Shown: positions 50,201 through 60,600 of the stretch, in pieces
Numbering within the stretch: the stretch's first letter is position 1
Layout: every line of letters begins with the position of its first letter
From: Pelargonium x hortorum
Taxonomy: Eukaryota; Streptophyta; Magnoliopsida; Geraniales; Geraniaceae
Direction: 5' to 3'
Assembly (NCBI GenBank): GCA_036897525.1
Contig: JAYMTJ010000025.1
Coordinates: forward strand, 1 to 64,000
Length of the DNA stretch: 64,000 nt
Program-made: the position numbers and the translations under genes
Notes under the pieces: generated by a model
Told to the model about the DNA's origin: nothing
What the model saw: the letters and a program-made list of their open reading frames with translations, nothing else
Database searches by the model: none

Positions 50201-52940
50201 ACTTGACACACTTTATTTATTTTACAAAAGATAGAGTAGGTCTCTTTGAAGAAAAAACCTCATATAAGGGGGGTCCGTTTAAAGCAAAGTTATAACATGG
50301 TAAACCTTCCTTGCGAAAGTATTCTCTTCTCTGGCTTAAAAGTTACTATAAAATCTCGCTTATCAAACAACCGTTTTTTTCTTGAATAATAAACTTCTCC
50401 AAACCAAAACACGGTATTCTATTCTGAGGGACCCTTATTCGAGCTCAAGAACTTTTTAGACATTTGAATTGAGTTCAAAACCCGGTAAATGAAAAAGGTT
50501 TATAAAGCCAACCCTTATTGTATTGGAAATATCCCAGTCCTTTTGAGTAAATACTTCTTGACAAAAGTTTAATAAACCCATTTAGGATTAGGAATCCAAA
50601 CCCACAGGATACACGTTAATTTTAGTTCATAAATAGGGCCTTCTAGATATAAAATAAGGGAAGCGAGTTACCCTAACAGCTAATAGTATTTGTTTAAACG
50701 CTCTAATATTCTGGGTTTCTTTAGATAGAATAATAGGCCTTAATTTAGTGAAATTGCGAGAGTGTTTCCAATTGGGTTAACCCCGTAAGCTGTCTGAGGA
50801 TAGCCTAACTTATACATGAGGATTCCCTGGTAACCCGGTTTTTGGCTTTCGGGACTTGGTATAACTCCCGTTTTAGATAGGAATCCGCTTCCTTAGGGCC
50901 CTCCCTCTAATAGGCTAAAAAATTTTTTTTAGTTTTAAGGTATTTCTTCCTACAAGGCTGTATTCCACTTAACAAAAATGACTATCACAGTGCCAAACTT
51001 AATCACCGAGACAGCTAAAACTTAGAAACTTTCCTACAATTCTTTACTTTTCATCAGGCTGCTCTATATACCTTCTCTCAAACCTTTCAACTTAAATATT
51101 TTATAGGGCTCTTTGTTTGTGTTGTTTTGTGTAGATCGAAGTATTATCCCCATGGAATTCTCATAACTTAGAAAATTGAACTCTGTCTCCGAACTGGGAC
51201 TCTACGATAGCTTCATAAAGGGTAATAGAAGTCTCTTACAATAAATAAAGATCTACTATCTATTCTATGGGGTAGGGTAACCCCCTATACTATGAGTTAT
51301 AGTTTATACTTATATATTCCTTGGCAAATACGGAATTCCAGACAAACCTATAAAAAAGAGAAAATATAGGTACAAGCTTTCTTAGTTTTGTACACGAAAA
51401 AAAGGCCATACATACAATTGATTTTCTAATCCAGCTTTGCAAACTGAAAAAAAAGGTAAAGCCGAAAAAACTTTAGGACCCTTACTTCTTTCGTATCGTA
51501 AAAGACTAAGTTTGTAATATCTAAGGATTCCTTTCTTTATAAATAACTACGGATATAAGTAATAAAAATTTGTTTTTTTGATCTGGATTGTTTTATATCC
51601 GCCGGGTTTACCCCGGTTTGAGGCGCTGTTAGTTAAGAGAAATATAGTAAGTAGTTTTATCTTCCTCCGCCAGTCTGGAGTGATCCTTATAATTAGAATT
51701 ATGACTCTATAAAAGTAAGTCCAATAAAGGAAACTGCTCTAGAATAATCTGCTTTTAACTTAGGGATAAACAAGTCTAGTTTTCTTTTTTGTGAACGTTT
51801 TTGTTTATTAACAAGCAAAGGGTTGGAATGTGGCAATCAAGTAGATACTTCACAAGCAGACCCCTGAAGTAGATAATTAGTCCCTTGGAAATGCAAATTT
51901 GAGCTACCTACAGTCAAAGAAGCACAAAGCTATTCAATTTAGGGAGCTTTTGGGTAAAAGGGGTCTCTAAAATCCCCACGCAGCGGGCACTTGTATTCGA
52001 GTCTTTAAAATAAAAGGAGTCACAGTCATGGAGTCTTTTCTTGCGGGCTTCTGAGCTTTCTCAAGCGTAGTTCTAGTACAAAACAGGGGAGCCCGGGGTA
52101 TTCTAAAGGAGTTAGCTGTTCTAGAATTCTATACCAAATATACCGAAGGAAGCCCTATTGAATTTATCGATCCGTAAGAAAGCCGAGTTTCCCCGAAACT
52201 AGTTGAGCTGTAGCTTTAGTTTTGTACTGAGTACCCTTTCGACATATATTATATCTAACCTTTTTCCAAAGAGGACTCTCTACTATGCAATCCTTAATTT
52301 TGTCTTCCTTGTGTATTCCAAAACTTGTTAACTGACTTTTCAGTAGATCCCGGAAGTTAAGAAACGGATCCTTTTCTGAAAAGCCTCTGCGTTTCCTATG
52401 TGGGGTCTTTCTATTTAAGAGTCAACATATCCTAATTGTTTTTTCTTTGTCTATTTCTCTTTTATCTGGTTTTAAACTGAACTCGCATCTAATGTTTAAT
52501 ATTTAAGGTAATTTGCTTTTTCCTCACTATTACTATCCGACATTGCTTAGTAAACTAGATCCTCGAACTTCCTTCCCAGTCAAGCAAGGGAATCCATAAG
52601 AAATCCCGAGAATCCGTAGTACAAACCTACACAAACAAGGGTACGGGTTTCGGTATAGCTTTATCAAGATACAGATAAGACAAGCTATTTTGTAAAGGAG
52701 CAAGTCTAATAGATTAGATTAAGTATGCAGTTTCTGTGAAATAAAAGAGAGTCACTTTGAAAGAAATTGAACTAAAGTCTAGAGCTAGAAAATTCCTTGT
52801 GGGGGAATTTGCAATTATAACCAGAAAGAGATCCTCGGTTAGTTAGTCTTAAGAAAAAACGGGGCTCTTTTGGTGCTTTTCTTCATGACCGAGTCTTTTC
52901 AAGGATCTAATTAGGAACAACTAGGGGTGTTAATCTATTG
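47201..52940. other. gene-free patchwork DNA
   Basis: No gene was found in nearly 6 kb. A 77-codon frame at 47574-47807 is unrecognised and of chance length. The stretch is skew-neutral, with many A/T runs, and holds a GAAA microsatellite at 48623. Confidence 0.45.
48623..48645. repeat. (GAAA)n microsatellite
   Basis: Five to six perfect tandem units of a four-base motif. No gene lies nearby. Confidence 0.9.
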
Positions 52941-52942
52941 AA

Positions 52943-53012
52943 TTCACGAGCACTTGAACCTACAACATCGTATCTAAATAACTCGCGTTCTACCGAGATG
53001 TAAACTTGCTTC
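52943..53012 (-). pseudogene. trnW(CCA)-like relic, plastid-derived type
   Basis: On the minus strand, ctcggtagaacg matches the D arm of plastid-type tryptophan tRNA, and gatgttgtaggttcaa matches its T arm with one difference. Exactly 26 bases separate ggtagaac from ggttcaa, as in the intact gene. A D stem (GTTT/GAAC) can still form. The anticodon loop no longer reads CCA, the anticodon stem is broken, and the T stem and acceptor do not pair, so it cannot be a normal tRNA. In most seed plants the mitochondrial trnW is itself a plastid copy, so this is probably the decayed resident gene. It is the best-supported relic in the window. Confidence 0.65.
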
Positions 53013-55245
53013 GAAATAAGAGACTAATAGAAGAACTTTCGATATAGGATTCCACTTACTTATATTACATATATATTAGTATTTTTTTAAATTGTATTTT
53101 AGTAACTAGGAAACGAATTACTTCATATAAGCAGAAAAAAAAAAAGTAATACCAAGTCTCTTTTTTTAGGTCCTTAACTTCTAGTAGACTTAAAAACCTA
53201 GAAGTTTAAATATATGATATAATACCATGAAATACCCCCTGACTTAGTAATGACCTTTCCTTACTTTATCTGAGAACTGTTTAAGGGGTACAACTGCAGA
53301 AATCTTAAGGAAAACTTAACACGCTAGAAGTATTAGGAATACCTCATAAAGGCAATTTTAGAACGAATCTTATTAGTAAAGTTCGGACTTCATAGCTGCT
53401 AAATTGTATTGATACCTTGTATTTTGCTAAAAATAATAATTTATCTCCAAGTTATTTAAGATTTATATAATGGAAATAGGGAAGTCAAGAGCTTTACCTG
53501 GTCCTTTTTAGAATAAGGTTTCTTAGACCTAGATATGGTCATTTACTAAAATTAGAATATACCAAAAAGAATTACTGGATTCCGGTTAAAGGTAGTAAAG
53601 GAATAAACTAAACACTTGATTGAGGAGTTGCTCTGATAGTCCTCAAATTCCAATCAAGATCTAAGGAATTATAGAATAGAGTTGTTTTAGAGGTTTCTAA
53701 GAATTTAGGTAGGAATAGTTTCAGAACTTTTACAAAAGAAGGGTAATTGCTCGGGAAGTTCTCTAGAGCTTAGCTAAAGGGATCCATAAAAGAAACAAGG
53801 TTCCGTAGTAGTACGGTAAATTCGTATTAAGTTAGTTAATTTCACTAGGATTTTTTAGGAGCAAGTAAAAAGTTAGGCCCTTTTTTATTAACAGTGCTTT
53901 TAGTGCAACAATCAATCCTATACGTAGTTATATGAAATTGAAAGAGTCTCTTTTTAAAGCACCGGGATCCAGCAGAGTACTAGATTTTTGTCTGGAACTC
54001 TTTCTAAACCCGAGAATTTCGAAGAACCCCAAATTGCTCATAAAACCCGACTGACAGTTCCCTTAACTTAAACCTTATCGTGATAAGAGTTTAAGCTCCG
54101 GTTCTTTATACCTTACAAATTCTGGCCCTTTTAGGCAACAGGGCTGTACTTTATCTTTATGCATTTCTTACATCTGCCTCTTTGTTAATAACCAGACTTA
54201 TATAGAGTAACAAGTTGTAAGAAGGTCCCCTTTTTCTTTCATATCCCTATAGGACTCAATTTCAATTCAGGACCCTTAAGACTTTAGACTAAAGGAGGCT
54301 TTAATAAATTGGGTTATACTTTATAGCTAGTCTTTTTTAACATATATTGCAAGGTTCAAACGGGCGCCTGTTCTCATTTTAGGTCTTAGTGTTTATCCTA
54401 TAGTTTTCTGTCTATTTGAAATTCCGTAATCTAAGCAACCTGGTAATTCAAGCAAAAGATCAAACGAGAGTGAGTTAGGAGTACCTACTTCTATAAATTC
54501 AAGGGATTTATACCATAAATTGTATATTTACATGCTTTTGACTCTGAATCAACGAAGGTTAGGGTACTACTCTCGACTAGGGGAAGGGGAATCGAAGAGC
54601 TATAAATATATAACAAACAGTAATGCCTTTTTCATACACATGCCTTAGATCGAAAAGGCTAAGATAAGAAAAACTATTATAAAAAGTAAATAAAGAATAA
54701 TTTCACAAAAGTTGGAGGATTCTCATAACTAAACTATCCAAGTATCCCGCAGTCTTTAGACTCTCCACTAACCATTTTTTTGTATACTTTTTGAGTTTAT
54801 AACCTCCCCAGGAAAGGAGCTGCCAGGGTCTACTTTAAAGCTATAATAATTAGGTTTTAATACGAAGTCTGCATTAGGTCACTCAACTTTACTCCTTGTT
54901 TATCGGGACATGTTTAATAGAAAAAGCAAGGTTTTGGGATAAATCTAGGTTAAGACTGGGCGTCTCCTAATGTTGTATTACTGGAGGGTATTAGTAGCAG
55001 GACATTCACGGGATTGAAATGAAATGCTTTTTTATTCCTCCCAAAATTGATAAAATTGTATAAATAGGATTTATAGACATATACCAGCCTCGCAATTAAG
55101 CATTTTTTTTACCCATCTGGATGAGCAGAGCATTCTCCTTTTTTCTATTTGTATTGTGATGTTATTCTCTCAAACCCCTCCTTTTGGTATAGCGTAGAGT
55201 CCCCTACCCTTACTTTTAATCCTAATATTACTTCATAGAAAAACA
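53013..55245. other. gene-free patchwork DNA
   Basis: No gene was found. A hairpin-like piece near 54080 (cttatc-gt-gataag) followed by gctccggttc recalled a group II intron domain V, but the required opposite strand is missing. A T-loop-like ggttcaa near 54349 has no D arm at tRNA spacing. Confidence 0.45.
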
Positions 55246-55249
55246 GGTA

Positions 55250-55303
55250 CGACTCAGATTGCACCCGCCCGATATCATGGGTTCGAATCCAGACTAAACC
55301 GGT
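55250..55303 (+). pseudogene. tRNA 3'-half relic, trnS(GCU)-like
   Basis: The word atcatgggttcgaatcc is a 17-base match to the T arm of plant mitochondrial serine tRNA (GCU) as I remember it. The upstream D and anticodon arms are not recognisable, and the T stem pairs poorly downstream. An alternative is trnI(CAU), because gcacc, gatat, ggttcga and actaaacc occur in the order seen in that gene. Either way it is an incomplete tRNA. Confidence 0.45.
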
Positions 55304-55565
55304 TTTGTTACAAGCTTAGAACGTCCCCGATTCCCGGAAAAGACTTTAGAATTCCAAGTCCAGCCAGCAATATTCCCTCCTTTGACAGGACATATGACCA
55401 CATATAAAACCGAGAAGTTTATAAAGAAGATATATGAGAAGGATCTCTGAAGTCTTCAGCTTCTGTTTTTGAAAATTAGGAATCTTAAAGCGCTTAAATA
55501 GAAAGGCTATCCAAAGCAAAGTAATACCGCCTCCTAATATATATGGATGGGGAAACTCATTTTTA

Positions 55566-55634
55566 AGTAAGCCAGGGTAGAACAGAGCAGTCTTAGCAAG
55601 GATCTCTTAGGTTCAAGTCGTATCCGCTATAGCA
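55566..55634 (+). pseudogene. trnK(UUU)-like relic
   Basis: The words ggtagaac and ggttcaagtc lie 26 bases apart, the same as the matching positions of intact trnK and trnW. The end ccgctatagca resembles the trnK 3' end ctgctataccca. The anticodon stem does not pair and no UUU loop remains. A second trnW relic is the alternative because of ggtagaac. It lies 260 bp after the trnS-like relic, on the same strand. Confidence 0.48.
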
Positions 55635-55947
55635 AAACTTTACAACACGGAAAGCCTACATTTCTTTCTTGTTTACTAACCTCGTTATGAATGCCCCTCG
55701 TAGTAACAATTTAGATTATACTCCAGTCTAACTTTAAGAACTGCTAAATATTTCGTAGAACGAGGTTTAGGTTTCAAAATGATAAAAAAGAAAAGGGAAG
55801 TAAATAACTTTTTTGTTTGTCCAGGATGAATTTTTCTTTTGCGAGCCCTTTTCATAATTGTTGTTTAATCGAAATTTTAATTATCTTTCTCTTGGGCAGC
55901 TCTTACCCCCGGTAGAATAGAAAAAAATCAAATAAATATTGAATCGA

Positions 55948-56012
55948 ACTAGAAGTGCTCGGAATTGAACCGATTATACTAGACGGGCTCTTTTAAGAGC
56001 TATAAGAAATCA
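55948..56012 (-). pseudogene. weak tRNA-like relic (T arm)
   Basis: On the minus strand a T arm with four of five stem pairs (atcgg-ttcaatt-ccgag) can form, preceded by gtctagta, which recalls a trnE-type D arm. The distance between them is too short for a whole tRNA. The isotype is unknown. It is listed mainly because it falls among better relics. Confidence 0.25.
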
Positions 56013-57310
56013 GATCTACATGAGGTTTACGCAATGTATATCAACAGCACTCACTTTATAGCACAGCGTCATATATCTTTCTCCGAATGTTTACGCTTGT
56101 TCTGTCCCTCTTAAGCGGGGCTGCTTGTATACTATGCTTAGAGAAAGAGTTAAGTCTAAGTTAGCTATCCTACTAGGTACTAAGCTATACTGATACCGTT
56201 GATGGATGCTCTCTTACAATCAAGTGGATATATATTCAATATGAGTAATCGTGTACCTTTGATTCCTTTATCTTTATATATACATAGAGCTTTAAGTGAA
56301 GGGGAGTCCAATGGTTGGTATACTCCAATCCCTATAGAGTCTAATTTCATAGCGAACGTATGTAAACTTCAACAGGCAATATTCCTTTTTTCCTAAGTTG
56401 AGACTGGGAAATTGGCATCTATTTTCAGTGCGGATTTCTCATATATTTCATGGCTTGTTAACCAAAAAACTCCAGGCTTCTGCCTTTGAAGGTCCTCCAA
56501 TTTACGAATTATAAAAAGGAGATAAATCTTGTTAACCACAAACTCTACCAAATAATAAAGCTAGGACCTATCTGATAAGATTATAGAGCTGCTCATTAAA
56601 GGGTCCTAAATATCACGGGGAACCTGGGTATTTCTATAAGAGGGTCGGTGTCAGAGGTCCCAAGCAGCACTGTATTTGAAGAGTAATCGAAGGCAGCTTA
56701 CATATAACGTAAGGGGGTCCGTGTATATAAGGAAAACTTTGATATCTCTTACTTTGGTTCAACAAAAGAAATTCTATAGCAAGTCCTATAAAGTTTAAAT
56801 GGATTTTCTACTGAATTTTTTAGCGAGACTCTCTGAGCTCCTGGCTTTACCCCCGACTTCTTAGAGTTTTATCTAATAGCTATAATTCCTAGATTTTCCT
56901 GACCTTATTTAGCTCTTCTCTAGAAAGTTTTATTTTAATATTGTTTTTTCTTGTGCTGAGGAAAGAAACTTCTTGCTAAAGTCTTTTCTAAACACTGTAC
57001 TGAGACGGTTCTAATTATCCTCTGCTAAAGAAAAAAGGGACTTTCCGAATAATTGAATTAATATTTTAATCTCGTGAAGCCTTAACTCCTAAAACTATGG
57101 ATATAAGTATTAAAGAATAGGGTATCCTCCGGTTTAAACTTCTTAGAGATTTTTTTGGAGCTTATTGCTTCCGTCAGGGAGTACTTTAGCCAACCTGCCC
57201 CGCCTTTTAGAGAGACTTTCTGGATTCTAGTTTGACACTATATCGACAGACTTATACGCCGCCTTGTGGTAGAAATGCCTCTGGTTAGACATAGAAGTTA
57301 AAGTATTTCA
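56013..57310. other. gene-free patchwork DNA between tRNA relics
   Basis: No gene was found. A TTG-initiated 65-codon frame at 56199-56396 is of chance length and unrecognised. Confidence 0.4.
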
Positions 57311-57317
57311 AAAGTCT

Positions 57318-57382
57318 TTACCAACTTGGGTGGTAGAGCACTGCGTTTTTTTACTATCAAGTAATGGTTCAATTGGTATTGA
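57318..57382 (+). pseudogene. tRNA relic, isotype unresolved (trnK or trnV type)
   Basis: The D-arm word ggtagagca is followed exactly 25 bases later by ggttcaa, the same spacing as in trnK. Between them is a T-rich run where the anticodon loop should be. Neither the anticodon stem nor the T stem pairs. The start gagcactgcgttt also recalls plastid trnV(UAC). It is not a working tRNA. Confidence 0.5.
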
Positions 57383-58734
57383 AATTAAATATTTTTTGAT
57401 TACCTATGCCATTCCTCACTTTATGATGGGATAGTATATAGGTATTCTAGCTACGCTACCCTGAAATAGCGTAAATAACTTAATAATCATTGAGATTACA
57501 GGTTATATATGAGGAAATTCCCTAGAATTCTCAACCGGTATTTGTTTTAACAGAAGATTTTTATTATATTCGATTTACTATGTACTAGAACTCCATTATA
57601 TTTTAACTGCAATTTGTATCTTTTTGGAGTTCCTTTTATTTTGAAAAGGTCTCTATCTCGGACAGGTATATATACAAAAAAGGGGCTTTTAACTGCGGAA
57701 TACTTTATCAAAACTGTAAGTATCGGTCACAGAGTAAAAAGAAAGTATAGAATTTTTCAGTTTCCTTGGCTTATAGGAGTCCTGTAACTTGACTAAACAA
57801 GTAAAATCCATTTCTTTGTGTGGGGATATCTTAAATCAGGGTTTCCCTAAATCACACAGCTCTAAACTAGGCTTTTTAGGACAACTCCTTAAGATATTAA
57901 AGTGCAGAGATAATGGTGTCAACAGTTCAAGCAGAGTAATACCTGCAAATACTTAATTTATATGAAGCTAACTTGTTTCTTTTAAAAATTTTTGTAGTTA
58001 AGCACGGTAGCTTGTTCTGGGAATTCAATAATATAGGTTCCGTAAGCCCTTCCTTGTGAGAGGTAAGTTTAAACCAACTATAGAAGTTTTACTAGAAATC
58101 CGCGCTACTCCTGAATGTAAGAACCTATTCTTATTAATACACTGAGTAAATAAGTATAGCTTTTGACACACGCACCCCAAATAGAAAGACTTTTTAGTCT
58201 ACATGGTATACCTTCTTTGGCTCCCCCTTTCTTATTTAGTAGAATATAAGCTTTAAGATAAAAGTGATATCTATGACAATGAGAACTTGTCTTTTTAATA
58301 TACCCCGTATGTAAACTTTGAATTGAAATGAGTTTCTATACCCCTTTCCTTTTAGTACTAATTTAGGATCAATTCATAATTGTGTGGAAGTTCAGAAAGC
58401 TGACCGTTTTTCTTAAATATTTTTTTCTTTTTGAATTGCTAAACAGTACAACTAAGGAATAATCTAGAAAACCATATATCCTAATATCTTACAGCAAAAT
58501 TGTAAGCACTTAACCGGGGACCTACTAAAAAACTAACAAGGGTGCTCTATACTCTAGAATTAAGAGAAACCCTTTCTTACAATTAATGTATTTAGCTATA
58601 ATCGGATAAATGTGCTCTATCTAGTAGGCTTGTAATTGGAATAACCTAATATAGATAGAGGAGCATCTTTATCATTTTAGAGCTTTACTCATATTAAAAG
58701 CTTCTTATTTAGACCAAGTACGATCCACCACCCG
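57383..58734. other. gene-free patchwork DNA between tRNA relics
   Basis: No gene, tRNA arm pair or repeat was found in this AT-rich, skew-neutral stretch. Confidence 0.45.
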
Positions 58735-58795
58735 TCCTTTGCTGGTTATATCAAAGCTAGCGTTATCCACCGCGCAGGGTTCAAATCGTACTCCA
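58735..58795 (+). pseudogene. trnH(GUG)-like relic
   Basis: The run tccaccgcgcagggttcaa matches the 3' part of plastid-type histidine tRNA (tccaccatgcgcgggttcaa) apart from a two-base gap and one extra base. Upstream, tatatcaaagctag recalls the D-arm end ggatcaaggcag. The T stem no longer pairs after the loop, and the GUG loop is lost. In many seed plants mitochondrial trnH is of plastid origin, which would explain the type. Confidence 0.42.
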
Positions 58796-59679
58796 ACAAG
58801 AATTTCCCCTTTTGAGCAAACGAAAAAGAATAGCTTTTTAGTAAAAAAGAGGAAGCCCTTTATACTCTATCACCGAATTCTTATTATTACTACTGAAATT
58901 TAACTGTTGTCTCCTATTTCTAATTTTTCTAGAAATTGAAAACACAATTCTAACTACATATGAGACAACCCCTTAATATTGTCTATAATACACTTTACTT
59001 TAGTTATTCTTGATATTCCTAACCTACTGAAGTTTTCGTTTAAATAGCTATTCTATAGTCTGCTGGGTTTATAATAATTATAATAAATGGAGTCCTTTTG
59101 CTTAAGCATAGATTGCATATCTTACATTCCGAAAAGAATTCTTAAAAGTCTTTGAGTCACAGTCGCTTTCAGAGTTATAGAGATTTAGAGGACCCCTTTT
59201 CAAATCTTATCCTACTAAAAACATTAAAAAAAGTCTTATTCTACAGCTAACCCCGTTTGAAGCAAAACTTTTAACTTTCATAAACCGGCAATTTGACAAA
59301 GCACTAAACTTATTAGAATTTCAATTTATAAGCTTACTCTTTTTAGTACTAAAGACTCCTAAGTGAATAGTGATACATTAAAAACGAGAAAAAACTAATT
59401 CTCTTAATACTAAAAGAGGGCCCTTTTATAAGTTGACTTTCTTTGACTCTACCTAAATTTACATAATATTAAAAATCTAATTATTTATTATAAAAATTTT
59501 TTTTGTATATATTTCTATGTTATGAAGTTTTATAATCCCATTATAACAATCAGGAGCTATTAATGAAATATTACCAGGTCAATACTTTTTGTCGGGGCAA
59601 AAGGGTTACCAGATAAGTAGATCTAAGGGCAAGCTAGAGACTGGTTTCTTGTTTCCGAAGTAAAGTGAGTATTGACAGT

Positions 59680-59755
59680 TTGTTTAGTCTTTCTTTTGGT
59701 TAGAGCACTAGTAAAAGCAGCAACATGGACATGGTTCAAAACGGGCTTAGATAAT
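59680..59755 (+). pseudogene. tRNA relic, trnF or trnM type
   Basis: The word ggttagagca is followed exactly 25 bases later by ggttcaaa, the spacing shared by trnF(GAA) and elongator trnM(CAU). The preceding gacat before ggttcaaa slightly favours trnM (gtcatt). The anticodon and T stems do not pair. It is the last of six tRNA-like pieces on 7 kb. Confidence 0.5.
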
Positions 59756-60600
59756 AGAAATAGGAGTAGGAGGGATAAGATACAAACAATTTATAAGGGC
59801 CCTGCGTCTGCCAAAAAAGGAGCTTTTTTAAATATCTAGCAATGAACCCTGAATACTGAAAAAATTCCACTTAGCCTTTTAAGATCGTGGGACTTGAAAA
59901 TAATAGTGTAGTAATTGACAATTTGACTCTAGTAGAAAGCAAGAATAAGTAAAAGTAAGGTCTATGTTAGTACCTTAAGTTGTTACAAGGAAGTCCTAAA
60001 AGTTGTTAGGTCTGGCAATCTTTTAATTACAACAAGCGAGAGGCCTTTAAAGTTCTAATGCTTATGCGGGCTAAGGTAATTGTAGCTAGCTAATGACATT
60101 TCCGGTACAGAATACACAGATGAAAGAAAAGGACTTAATTAAACCTGTCAATTGAGGTACAGTTTTCTCAAATACAAACCCTCTCTTTGGGACCTAGGAA
60201 CCTCTCAGAATCCCTTCCTTTTATAATAACCTTAGATATTGTAGATTAGCAGGCAATATATATAGAATGAATAAGGTAGTACAGTAAAGTTTGAAAATGG
60301 TGTTAGTTTCAGTTTCATTTGGACCATTAGAACAAAGGCCTTCAAACAAGAGCAAGAAGACCGATTGGGCACATTTTGCATTCCATTGTTTGGTGTTAGG
60401 ATTAGATAGAATGAAGAAGAGGAATATTGTATCAAACCTAAGCTACTCCTGTCTCTGTTAGAGAAGGTATGGCTCGTAAGAATGCTATGACTAAGATCCT
60501 GCATAAGAAGACTCGGAAAAGCCTTTTTTAATAATGGTTGGAACTTGTAAATCGTGTTACTGGCTTCATATTTTTTTGGAATAGAGTTGTAGTGTAAATA
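59756..60600. other. smoother pocket with a 90-codon minus-strand frame
   Basis: Around 60.2-60.5 kb the texture is even. A minus-strand frame of 90 codons (60232-60504) has serine-rich stretches and no motif I recognise. Several frames of this size are expected by chance. A tiny basic frame on the opposite strand overlaps its start. Confidence 0.3.
60469..60531 (+). CDS. tiny basic frame starting MARKN (20 codons), doubtful
   Basis: An ATG frame encodes a 20-residue basic peptide ending in KKTRKSLF. It shares its first 14 bases (atggctcgtaagaa) with the tiny frame at 44429-44503. After that the two differ. Too short to assign; it may be a shared fragment of a former gene start, or chance. 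Confidence 0.1.
   Translation: MARKNAMTKILHKKTRKSLF

Noticed and set aside
54061-54110. Possible group II intron domain V (hairpin then gctccggttc)
   Set aside because: The strand that should pair with ccggttc and carry the AGC triad is absent, and no intron boundary motif is nearby.
60232-60504. 90-codon minus-strand frame
   Set aside because: Near the upper end of chance lengths, with no motif or family likeness. Described under its region but not called a gene.
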